From the NCBI GenBank assembly GCA_950073955.1, contig CATMRH010000039.1, positions 1-10,683 of the forward strand: a stretch of 10,683 nucleotides of DNA, read 5' to 3'. The notes under the pieces are model-generated. The model was not told the origin of the DNA. It saw only the letters and a list, made by a program, of their open reading frames with translations, and ran no database searches. This stretch comes from an uncultured archaeon (GTDB lineage: Archaea; Thermoproteota; Nitrososphaeria; Nitrososphaerales; Nitrosopumilaceae). This document shows, in pieces, positions 1-5,253 of this stretch (its first letter is position 1; every line of letters begins with the position of its first letter). The translations under genes and the position numbers were made by a program.

Positions 1-204
1 ATATCTGCATCAGGAATGGTAGAGTCAGACTTTTGGAGAAAGAATATACGATATGCAATTGTGATTATTGTAATCTTTGGTGCAGTAATTACACCAGATG
101 GTAGTGGCATAACAATGTGGTTTATTGCAGTTCCAATGATTCTACTTTATGTTGCAGGCATGATAAGTATTGAGCGTAAAGAACGTAAAAAGTTGAACAC
201 TTAA
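1..204 (+). CDS. tatC: Sec-independent protein translocase TatC, C-terminal part (5' end outside window)
   Basis: The reading frame is open from base 1 and ends at 204, so only the last 67 residues are present. They hold two hydrophobic segments separated by a short loop with ITPDGSGITMWFIAVPM, which matches the TatC family pattern of helix 5, an ITPD loop and helix 6 (LA.P...LYE). A short basic tail (ERKERKK) ends the protein, as expected for the cytoplasmic C-terminus. TatC is the membrane receptor that binds twin-arginine signal peptides and recruits TatA to export folded proteins. A tatA gene begins 27 nt downstream, which supports the call. The ATG at 16 is internal, not the real start. 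Family assignment is strong although the fragment is short. Confidence 0.85.
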   Translation: MSASGMVESDFWRKNIRYAIVIIVIFGAVITPDGSGITMWFIAVPMILLYVAGMISIERKERKKLNT

Positions 205-231
205 ATCTCAAATCAAAGAAGTTAATGTAAT

Positions 232-462
232 ATGCTTGGAATGTATATTGTTAACTTTATTCAAGGACCAAAGATTATAATATTAGTTGTAGTGATTGGT
301 GTGTTAATTTTTGGGGTAAAAAAGATTCCAGAACTTGCAAAGACCTTTGGTAAAGCTAAAGGAGAATTTGAGAAAGGAAAGATCGAAGCTGATAAAGAAC
401 TCAAAGACTTCAAGGGAGAAATTGACAAAATTACCAAGGATAAAGAAGTAAAATCAGACTAG
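232..462 (+). CDS. tatA: Twin-arginine translocase pore subunit TatA/TatE family
   Basis: This 76-residue protein has the standard TatA layout. A single N-terminal membrane helix spans about residues 13-27, the FG hinge is at 27-28, and an amphipathic helix containing KKIPELAKTFGKAKGEFEKG follows. The rest is a highly charged Lys/Glu/Asp tail. TatA oligomers form the export pore after TatC binds the substrate. It lies 27 nt after tatC, so co-transcription is likely. The start could be ATG 232 or ATG 241; both leave the membrane helix intact and no strong ribosome site decides. The stop codon overlaps that of the convergent gene on the other strand, sharing the palindrome CTAG at 459-462. Confidence 0.9.
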   Translation: MLGMYIVNFIQGPKIIILVVVIGVLIFGVKKIPELAKTFGKAKGEFEKGKIEADKELKDFKGEIDKITKDKEVKSD

Positions 463-887
463 TTTTCAGCAATTTTTACAAAATCATCTAAGATTTTAGT
501 ATAATCTTCTTCAATCTTGTTTTTCCCAAATATGCTTGACATTTTCATCTTGCCCTTTAGTTTAAAATCCACATCAACTATGATTCTTGTTCCTTGTGAA
601 ATTTTGATAAATTGTTGCTTGATGTGACTTCCCTTAGCATCACCACCAATAACAAAAACCTCATGCAAGACAGGTTCTGTAGTGACATGCTTTGCCATAA
701 TTAGCAGCTCTCGATCTCCAAGATTCATGTACTCTTCTACCACTGAGACATTTCCTCGAACTGAACGTACCCGAACAGATGGAAAATGTTGAGGCATTAA
801 TTTCTGATAATTTTTGTAATTGGATAGTCTTTCAAAGACAGTTTCTCTTTTTGCATTAACAGTTTTTTCTAAAGAAAACTTTGACAA
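459..887 (-). CDS. SRPBCC/START-like (polyketide cyclase, Coq10-type) small-molecule binding protein
   Basis: This 142-residue soluble protein begins MSKFSLEKTVNAKRETVFERLSNYKNYQKLMPQHF-like (residues 1-35), the usual opening of START-like folds: a beta strand, then a helix with 'V.e.l.d...y.kl.P'. Alternating strands follow, and a C-terminal helix (about 120-142) would close the hydrophobic cavity. In the family such proteins bind lipids, quinones or polyketides; no catalytic residues can be named here. It starts 7 nt after ubiX on the same strand, so the two are probably co-transcribed, and a link to prenylated or quinone-type compounds is a reasonable inference but unproven. Its stop overlaps the tatA stop. 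The fold call is moderately firm; the ligand is unknown. Confidence 0.75.
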   Translation of the reverse strand: MSKFSLEKTVNAKRETVFERLSNYKNYQKLMPQHFPSVRVRSVRGNVSVVEEYMNLGDRELLIMAKHVTTEPVLHEVFVIGGDAKGSHIKQQFIKISQGTRIIVDVDFKLKGKMKMSSIFGKNKIEEDYTKILDDFVKIAEN

Positions 888-894
888 CAGTAAT

Positions 895-1452
895 TTAGAA
901 GGTTCCCCATCGAGGGTATAAATCGTGCTCTATGTTAAACTGGTCTAAACACTTTCCTACCCCATGATTAACAATATCATCAATTGATTTGGGTTTTGTG
1001 TAAAACTCTGTCACAGGTGGTAAAATTACAACTCCCAATCTAGATAACTTTAACATGTTTTCCAAATGGATTGCTGAAAGTGGCGTCTCCCTTGCCATCA
1101 AAATTAATTTTCTAGATTCTTTGATTGTTACACCTGCTGCTCTTGCAATTAATGTATTATCATACCCATTTGCAATTGCAGATAATGTTTTCATACTACA
1201 AGGTACAATAATCATTCCACCAACTCTATGAGTTCCGCTCGAAACACTTGATGCCATATTTTTTTCGTCTGAAGTATTTGTTGCAAGTGATTTTACATAG
1301 TCAATTGTGTATTCAGTTTCCATAGAGATGCATTTTTCAGCCCACTCTGACATTATCAAGTGAGTTTCAACATTAAGCTTCTTGAGGGCCTCTAGCATTC
1401 TAATTCCATAAATTGCTCCAGTGCTACCAGTAATGCCAATGATCAGTTTCAA
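895..1452 (-). CDS. ubiX: Flavin prenyltransferase UbiX/Pad1
   Basis: This 185-residue protein is of normal UbiX length. Visible motifs in order are GITGSTGAIYG (6-16, flavin phosphate loop), MSEWAEK (34-40), an SSGTHRVGGMIIVPCSMKTL segment in mid-protein, IARAAGVTIKESRKLIL, RETPLSAIHLENMLKL, and FYTKPKSIDDIVNHGVGK near the end. UbiX attaches dimethylallyl (from DMAP, or DMAPP in some members) to FMN, producing prenylated FMN, the cofactor of UbiD-type decarboxylases. No ubiD is present in the window. The start is TTG at 1452, because no in-frame ATG precedes the conserved N-terminus. A TATA-like element centred 26 nt upstream fits a leaderless start there. It heads a two-gene operon with the SRPBCC-like gene. 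Confidence 0.93.
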   Translation of the reverse strand: MKLIIGITGSTGAIYGIRMLEALKKLNVETHLIMSEWAEKCISMETEYTIDYVKSLATNTSDEKNMASSVSSGTHRVGGMIIVPCSMKTLSAIANGYDNTLIARAAGVTIKESRKLILMARETPLSAIHLENMLKLSRLGVVILPPVTEFYTKPKSIDDIVNHGVGKCLDQFNIEHDLYPRWGTF

Positions 1453-1474
1453 TAATTAATCTTAGTAACTATAG

Positions 1475-1482
1475 TATTTTAT
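1475..1482 (-). promoter_or_regulatory. TATA box for the ubiX operon
   Basis: Read on the minus strand the sequence is ATAAAATA, centred about 26 nt upstream of the TTG start at 1452. In archaea the TATA centre usually lies about 25-27 nt before the transcription start, so the mRNA would begin at the start codon. This supports the TTG start. Confidence 0.45.
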
Positions 1483-1509
1483 GTATTAGGTGGAAGAGAG
1501 TGTTTAACG

Positions 1510-1656
1510 CTAATGATTTTGTGTCTCATCATTTTCTGCAGACTTTTCTAACTCTTTTCGTGCTTTTCTTCGTTTAAACCACAAAGAGATTCCACCCACA
1601 GTCATTGCAGTTAACAAGATTACTCCCATCATCTGCAACTCAAAAGAATACAGCAT
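1510..1656 (-). CDS. Small single-span membrane protein (48 aa)
   Basis: An ATG-initiated frame of 48 residues lies on the minus strand between ubiX and purP. Residues about 7-26 form one hydrophobic helix (LQMMGVILLTAMTVGGISLW). A strongly basic patch, FKRRKARKE, follows, and then an acidic, polar tail. The positive-inside rule puts the N-terminus outside and the C-terminus in the cytoplasm. The clean split into a hydrophobic helix, basic anchor and charged tail is hard to obtain from non-coding DNA, so I consider it a real gene. No family was recognised. It points towards ubiX with 57 nt between them, but ubiX appears to have its own promoter. Only a T-rich stretch is seen at the expected TATA position. 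Confidence 0.6.
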   Translation of the reverse strand: MLYSFELQMMGVILLTAMTVGGISLWFKRRKARKELEKSAENDETQNH

Positions 1657-1722
1657 ATCTAAAATCAGATATTAGTTAAAAAAAATCTTATGGTTTACGC
1701 CTATGATAAATTGGAAATTAGC

Positions 1723-1729
1723 TATATTA
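1723..1729 (+). promoter_or_regulatory. TATA box for purP
   Basis: TATATTA is centred 26 nt before the GTG start at 1752, with a purine-rich GGAAATT (BRE-like) stretch just upstream. The geometry implies a leaderless transcript beginning at the GTG codon. Confidence 0.55.
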
Positions 1730-1751
1730 GATCCCATAATCTAAGAATATT

Positions 1752-2843
1752 GTGATTAAAAGTTCTGATATTAAAAAAATAGTGAATAACTATTCAGATG
1801 TCAGAATAGGAGTTCTTGGTAGTCACTCTGCACTCGAAGTTATGGATGGTGCAAAAGATGAAGGCTTTCAGACTAGTGTTTTTTGTCAAAAAGGAAGAGA
1901 GACACCATATCAAAGATTTGGAAGAATTGCAGATGAGATTATAATATTAGACAAATTCAAAGATATGGCTTCGGCCAAAATTCAGAAAAAGTTACGCGAA
2001 TCAAACACAATCATAGTTCCACATAGATCACTTACTGTTTATCTGGGATACAAAATAATTGAGAATATATTCAAAGTACCAATTTTTGGAAATAGGAAGT
2101 TATTCCAAGCAGAAGAAAGAACTGCAAAGAAAGGACAATACTATCTTTTAGGTAAAGCCAGAATAAAATATCCTAAATTATTCAAAGATCCAAAAAGAAT
2201 TAACAAGCCATGTATAGTAAAAGTTCAAGAAAAGAGCAGGCCACTAGAAAGAGCATTCTTTACAGTTTCATCTTATAGAGATTACAAGGAAAAATCAGAT
2301 TCAAAAATCAAACAAGGACTCATCTCAAGAAAGGATCTAGAAAAATCAAGCATTGAGGAATTAGTGATAGGAACATACATGAATTTTAACTTCTTTCACA
2401 CCCCAATTTCAGACCAAGTTGATTTCATTGGAATTGAAAGGAGATTACAAACAAATATCCATGATTACAATGCACTTCCTGCAAAACAGCAACTAGACAT
2501 TAACATAGATGTACAAAATATTGAAGTTGGTCATACACCTGCAAGCATTAGAGAGTCTCTACTTGAAAAAGTAATCAAGATGGGAGACAAGTTTGTAGCA
2601 GCTGTCAAAAAAGAATATGCACCAGGAATTATTGGACCGTTCTCACTTCAAAGTGTAATTACAAAAGACTTAGAGTTAATAGTGTATGATGTATCTTTAC
2701 GGGTTCCTGGAAATCCAATAGTTGCAACCACAAGTCCTTACACAAAGTATCAGTATGGTAAGACCTTTGGTGTGGGTAGAAGAATTGCAATGGAGATTAA
2801 ACGGGCCCAGGAAGAAGATCGTCTTGACGAAATAGTAACATAA
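1752..2843 (+). CDS. purP: 5-formaminoimidazole-4-carboxamide ribonucleotide synthetase (formate-dependent FAICAR synthetase)
   Basis: This 363-residue protein has the archaeal PurP pattern. It opens with a PreATP-grasp region containing VLGSHSALEVMDGAKDEGF (about 20-40) and QKGRETPYQRF. An ATP-grasp domain follows with FGNRKLFQAEER, KYPKLFKDP and the strand PCIVKVQEKS. The C-terminal signature is SPYTKYQYGKTFGVGRRIA-like, ending DEIVT. PurP converts AICAR, formate and ATP to FAICAR, the penultimate step of IMP synthesis. It replaces the folate-dependent transformylase half of PurH in many archaea. Length is normal and the protein complete. The start is GTG at 1752, preceded at the proper distance by a TATA box. 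No other purine genes are adjacent, so it seems monocistronic. Confidence 0.95.
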   Translation: MIKSSDIKKIVNNYSDVRIGVLGSHSALEVMDGAKDEGFQTSVFCQKGRETPYQRFGRIADEIIILDKFKDMASAKIQKKLRESNTIIVPHRSLTVYLGYKIIENIFKVPIFGNRKLFQAEERTAKKGQYYLLGKARIKYPKLFKDPKRINKPCIVKVQEKSRPLERAFFTVSSYRDYKEKSDSKIKQGLISRKDLEKSSIEELVIGTYMNFNFFHTPISDQVDFIGIERRLQTNIHDYNALPAKQQLDINIDVQNIEVGHTPASIRESLLEKVIKMGDKFVAAVKKEYAPGIIGPFSLQSVITKDLELIVYDVSLRVPGNPIVATTSPYTKYQYGKTFGVGRRIAMEIKRAQEEDRLDEIVT

Positions 2844-2850
2844 TGAATAT

Positions 2851-2858
2851 TTTATAAT
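2851..2858 (+). promoter_or_regulatory. TATA box for the 198-aa gene at 2883
   Basis: TTTATAAT is centred about 28 nt upstream of the ATG at 2883, in the 39-nt gap after purP. It gives the downstream gene its own promoter and predicts a very short or absent leader. Confidence 0.5.
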
Positions 2859-2882
2859 CATTATAATCACGGCATTAATGAA

Positions 2883-3479
2883 ATGATTACTAGAAAAAAA
2901 TTTGATTTCATAAAGGAAAATTACAGTCAATATGCTAGCTGGGCAGTTTGGGCTGAACAAGAGGAGAAACCAAAAAGCAAGATTGGAGACCTGACGATTT
3001 TAGATCCGGACATAAATGAAAATCTACTTTCTGAGCTAAATCCTGAAGTGGTATTAGTGGCTCTAAACTTTTCATTAGATGTAAAACACCAACCATGGGG
3101 TAATTTTCACAGCAACAGACCTCATGCAACGGATTACAAGACAAGATTTGCACTCAAAGATTCTGCTTTGTGGGGCGGTTACATGACAGATATTATCAAA
3201 AACTATCCTGAGAAAGAATCTGGCAACGTCAGTATTTATTTGAAATTACATAGAGAATTTGAACAGAATAACATAAAATTTTTCAGAAAAGAACTCAAAG
3301 ATATAGGAGCAAATAATCCGCTGCTTGTTGCATTTGGAAATGAGGTTAACGATGTCTTGAACAGAAACATTACAGATTTAGAAATACTGAAGATTCCACA
3401 CTATGCAAGCCATCAAGGTGCAGCACCATACAGAGAAGAAGTTTTGAAGCTGATAAAAAATCGGGCCATTGGAAATTGA
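2883..3479 (+). CDS. Conserved hypothetical protein, possible remote uracil-DNA-glycosylase-fold family
   Basis: This 198-residue soluble protein shows conserved-looking blocks: YASWAVW (16-22), a hydrophobic strand ending PEVVLVALNFS, WGNFH, DYKTRFALKDSALWGGYMTD, a later strand LLVAFGNEV, and KIPHYASHQG..PYREE near the end. The order (strand with an N-P/S-type turn, a W-G-x-Y-x-T-D block, an 'aFG.e' strand, then a His-containing loop) resembles the uracil-DNA-glycosylase superfamily. There, similar positions hold the water-activating loop and a catalytic HPS-like loop. I recall bacterial proteins of similar make-up but cannot name a characterised member. Enzymatic activity is therefore inference only. 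It has its own TATA box and follows purP without obvious functional linkage. Confidence 0.85.
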   Translation: MITRKKFDFIKENYSQYASWAVWAEQEEKPKSKIGDLTILDPDINENLLSELNPEVVLVALNFSLDVKHQPWGNFHSNRPHATDYKTRFALKDSALWGGYMTDIIKNYPEKESGNVSIYLKLHREFEQNNIKFFRKELKDIGANNPLLVAFGNEVNDVLNRNITDLEILKIPHYASHQGAAPYREEVLKLIKNRAIGN

Positions 3480-3515
3480 TAGAATTAACGGTATTAGAAT
3501 TCTGGAGCTTGAGAA

Positions 3516-3590
3516 ATGAATCCTAAAATCATTATTTCAATTATTGTCTTCTCCATAGCTATGATTATTGTTCTCAACATTCCAAGATGA
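3516..3590 (+). CDS. Candidate 24-aa membrane microprotein
   Basis: ATG at 3516 opens a 24-codon frame ending at TGA 3588-3590. The peptide is MNPK, then an unbroken hydrophobic run rich in Ile/Val/Phe/Met (residues 5-20), then LNIPR. That is long enough for one membrane helix with a lysine at one end and an arginine at the other. A GGAG motif at 3504-3507 lies 8 nt before the ATG, a good Shine-Dalgarno position. It starts 36 nt after the 198-aa gene and could be on the same transcript. The frame is too short for statistics, so the call rests on the ribosome site plus composition; AT-rich DNA can give such frames by chance. Confidence 0.35.
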   Translation: MNPKIIISIIVFSIAMIIVLNIPR

Positions 3591-3629
3591 CTCAGTATTC
3601 TAAATGCGGAACTTACAACAAAGAATAAA

Positions 3630-3909
3630 ATTGTTAATTGGTATCAGCATACTTTCTTGAATGTCAAACCGCTTTAATCATTCAGTCCGGTACGATTGGT
3701 ATTCAACATATTTCCAAAGTAACCAATTAACAAAGGTACATCTTTGTTTTAGAAATTATAGCTTTGGAAAATTTCACGCCTAGAGTTTTGAATATTATGG
3801 ATACTAACACGGTATAGGCTGAGAAATATATTGAATACTCAACGTTTTGTCTCAGATAATTAAAACGGTTTGATGTTTGAGATAAAACTGCTGGATGCCA
3901 ATTGACAAT
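3630..3909. repeat. Imperfect 280-bp inverted repeat (MITE-like or decayed inverted duplication)
   Basis: Bases 3630-3715 match the reverse complement of 3823-3909 in colinear blocks. ATTGTTAATTGGTAT (3630-3644) pairs with 3909-3895 at 13 of 15. CAGCA follows at both ends. TCAAACCGCTTTAAT (3663-3677) pairs with 3873-3859 at 14 of 15, and GTATTCAACATATTTC (3699-3714) with 3838-3823 at 15 of 16. Spacing between blocks is nearly equal in both arms (33 and 36; 36 and 35). The central part of about 108 nt is not repeated but holds a small hairpin, ACAAAG-n6-CTTTGT (3730-3747). No clear target-site duplication was found. The rest of the 355-nt gap from 3591 to 3946 holds no convincing gene. Confidence 0.75.
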
Positions 3910-3946
3910 ACAAACTCTTTTTTTGACCAATGAAGATTCAATCAGT

Positions 3947-4207
3947 ATGGGTAGAACTATCTTCATCAAAGAGATTATCATCATAGAAAAGGAGCCTAGA
4001 CTTTGTCCTACTTGTGAGAAAGAAGATAGGCTAGAAAAAGACATCATCAGAGAAGAAAGATCTGATGGAAAGACAATTCTCTGTTCTCGTTGTGAAACAT
4101 TAATCATAGTTACAAATCACAATCTCAAGCAAGTAGAATTATCATCACAAAAAGATGATACTATAATGCTAAAAGAACCTCATCTTATTAGAAAAGTGAC
4201 ATACTAG
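3947..4207 (+). CDS. Small zinc-ribbon protein
   Basis: This protein has 86 residues from ATG 3947. Two CxxC knuckles, CPTC (20-23) and CSRC (46-49), are 22 residues apart, the standard spacing for a zinc ribbon. A hydrophobic strand (IFIKEIIIIEKEP) precedes the first knuckle and another (LIIVTN) follows the second. Such ribbons bind zinc and often mediate nucleic-acid or protein contact; no further domain is present. The frame extends upstream to a TTG at 3902, but the extra 15 residues fall partly inside the inverted repeat, so ATG is preferred. The stop shares CTAG (4204-4207) with the stop of the convergent gene. Function unknown; related small ribbon proteins are common in archaea. Confidence 0.7.
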   Translation: MGRTIFIKEIIIIEKEPRLCPTCEKEDRLEKDIIREERSDGKTILCSRCETLIIVTNHNLKQVELSSQKDDTIMLKEPHLIRKVTY

Positions 4208-4452
4208 TTTTTAGATTTTGCAAGTAATTCCTGTATAACAAAACTTCGAATATTTGCACTCTCCCAATCTCGTAGATTTGCGTTCTTGCATTCCTCTTTT
4301 ATTATAAGACCTACAATACCCTTACTCCAGATATGCTTTACAGGATCATATACCTCAATAATCTTCCCATGTTTTGTTATTTTGATGGCTCCATGACATC
4401 TTTCAATTACTCGTAATGCCACTTTTTTGTAGAGTTTTTCAAAATTGACCAT
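4204..4452 (-). CDS. Hypothetical protein, 82 aa
   Basis: A small basic protein of 82 residues with an ATG start at 4452. It has a helical opening (MVNFEKLYKKVALRVIERCHG), a strand pair (AIKITKHGKIIEVYDP), then WSKGIVGLIIKEE, and a C-terminal helix (SANIRSFVIQELLAKSKN). The mix of alternating strands and helices indicates a folded globular protein. I do not recognise the family. A weak TATA-like TTTGATAT is read on the minus strand at 4472-4479. It converges with the zinc-ribbon gene and overlaps it by 4 nt at the stop codons. There is no functional clue from neighbours. Confidence 0.7.
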   Translation of the reverse strand: MVNFEKLYKKVALRVIERCHGAIKITKHGKIIEVYDPVKHIWSKGIVGLIIKEECKNANLRDWESANIRSFVIQELLAKSKN

Positions 4453-4678
4453 ACTACAAAGTCTTTAACTCATATCAAAAAGGTTCTGATTTTTTGGATG
4501 GAATAATAATATACCATACAAATTATAACAAAAATTGCTAATGATTAATCAACAAACTAAGCTATAACTGATAGATGATGAAATTGCCGAATTATGAAGC
4601 ATATTTTAAAATAAAATTAAGAAAATGAGTCTAGATGGTTTCTTTAATGAATAAAATTAATTATTTGTAAGAAGAATT
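4453..4678. other. Intergenic region without a credible gene
   Basis: This very AT-rich stretch lies between the start of the 82-aa gene and the stop of the DUF151 gene, both on the minus strand. It contains AATAAAATTAA at 4609-4619 and again at 4651-4661. U-rich minus-strand runs after 4679 could terminate the DUF151 transcript. The only notable frame is a 17-codon one at 4575-4628, too short to call. No RNA gene structure was recognised. Confidence 0.4.
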
Positions 4679-5116
4679 CTATGCTTCCATAGTTTCTTTG
4701 AGTAGATTTTTTCTAACAAGAATTGGAATATTGTAAAATGACGCAAGTGCCATCGCATCAGATGCACGATAGTTTCTCAATACGAGGTCTTTTTTGCCTG
4801 TAAAGTATAGATTTGCTCGTAATACTTCACCACTCTCATAGATTTTTACTTTGACTAGAACCAATTCATTTTCTTCACAAATCTCTTCAATCATCTTATA
4901 GATTGATGGTACTGGGTCTCCTTCATTTTCACCAAAACTTGAGATGTGTCTTACAACTTCGCCAGAAAATGCTCTCATGTGAAATTCTTTTCCATTATCA
5001 GCCTTTAGAACAACCATTCCTTCAACAGCATAAGGATCAACAAATCCAACATAATCAATTTTGACTGATTCATAATCAGGCTCTTGTGCTTGATCAATAT
5101 TCATCGTTTTACGCAT
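4679..5116 (-). CDS. Bifunctional nuclease domain (BFN/DUF151) protein
   Basis: This 145-residue protein carries the BFN (DUF151) pattern. It has VDYVGFVDPYAVEGMVVL-like opening strands (about 19-37, here starting IDYVGFVD), an FHMRAFSGEVVRHI block, a central helix, and the family signature RASDAMALASFYNIPILV (about 117-134). In plants and Thermotoga the domain has been linked to RNase/DNase activity, but the archaeal role is not established. ATGs at 5116 and 5104 are both possible. A TATA box at 5134-5141 would set the mRNA start near 5111, which favours 5104 (141 aa) or a slightly shorter spacing for 5116. The gene is divergent from the CBS-TrkH gene and may share that promoter region. Confidence 0.88.
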   Translation of the reverse strand: MRKTMNIDQAQEPDYESVKIDYVGFVDPYAVEGMVVLKADNGKEFHMRAFSGEVVRHISSFGENEGDPVPSIYKMIEEICEENELVLVKVKIYESGEVLRANLYFTGKKDLVLRNYRASDAMALASFYNIPILVRKNLLKETMEA

Positions 5117-5133
5117 AAACTCCAGATTCAGTG

Positions 5134-5141
5134 TTTATAAA
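5134..5141. promoter_or_regulatory. Palindromic TATA box between DUF151 and CBS-TrkH genes
   Basis: TTTATAAA is a perfect palindrome and a near-ideal archaeal TATA box. On the minus strand it would start the DUF151 mRNA near 5111. On the plus strand it could start a CBS-TrkH mRNA near 5163 with a leader. Its position directly on a GTG (5131) makes that GTG an unlikely translation start. Confidence 0.5.
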
Positions 5142-5224
5142 GATAGCAAAAATAAGAGCAAATCGAAAAAAGAACGAAGGTGAATTATTTTTTAACAATC
5201 AAGATGGGAAATCAATCCCAAATT

Positions 5225-5232
5225 ATTTAAAA
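5225..5232 (+). promoter_or_regulatory. TATA box for the CBS-TrkH gene
   Basis: ATTTAAAA is centred 25.5 nt before ATG 5254, the spacing expected for a leaderless mRNA. This decides in favour of ATG 5254 over ATG 5242 or GTG 5131. Confidence 0.45.
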
Positions 5233-5253
5233 TCCCCAATTATGGATAGCTTA

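Noticed and set aside
2697..3153. Two minus-strand frames (2697-2960 and 2935-3153) over purP and the 198-aa gene
   Set aside because: Both are antisense shadows of well-supported genes, with cysteine- and serine-rich unlikely composition.
3730..3747. Hairpin ACAAAG-n6-CTTTGT as a terminator
   Set aside because: Archaeal termination relies mainly on U-runs and the stem is only 6 bp; it is more simply part of the centre of the inverted repeat.
3661..3783. 40-codon plus-strand frame beginning inside the left repeat arm
   Set aside because: The composition is not clearly protein-like past the repeat block and the frame is closed in the other arm. It is better explained as part of the repeat, perhaps relic coding sequence.
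3727..4107. 126-codon minus-strand frame across the inverted repeat and zinc-ribbon gene
   Set aside because: Its first half is the complement of the zinc-ribbon coding sequence, whose CxxC spacing is convincing. The rest lies in the repeat, and no minus-strand promoter or ribosome site is visible.
4575..4628. 17-codon frame in the intergenic region before the DUF151 gene
   Set aside because: Too short, with no ribosome site or TATA box at the right distance.
5131..5241. N-terminal extension of CBS-TrkH from GTG 5131
   Set aside because: It contains the TATA box TTTATAAA and a second TATA downstream, and shows no domain sequence before the CBS region.
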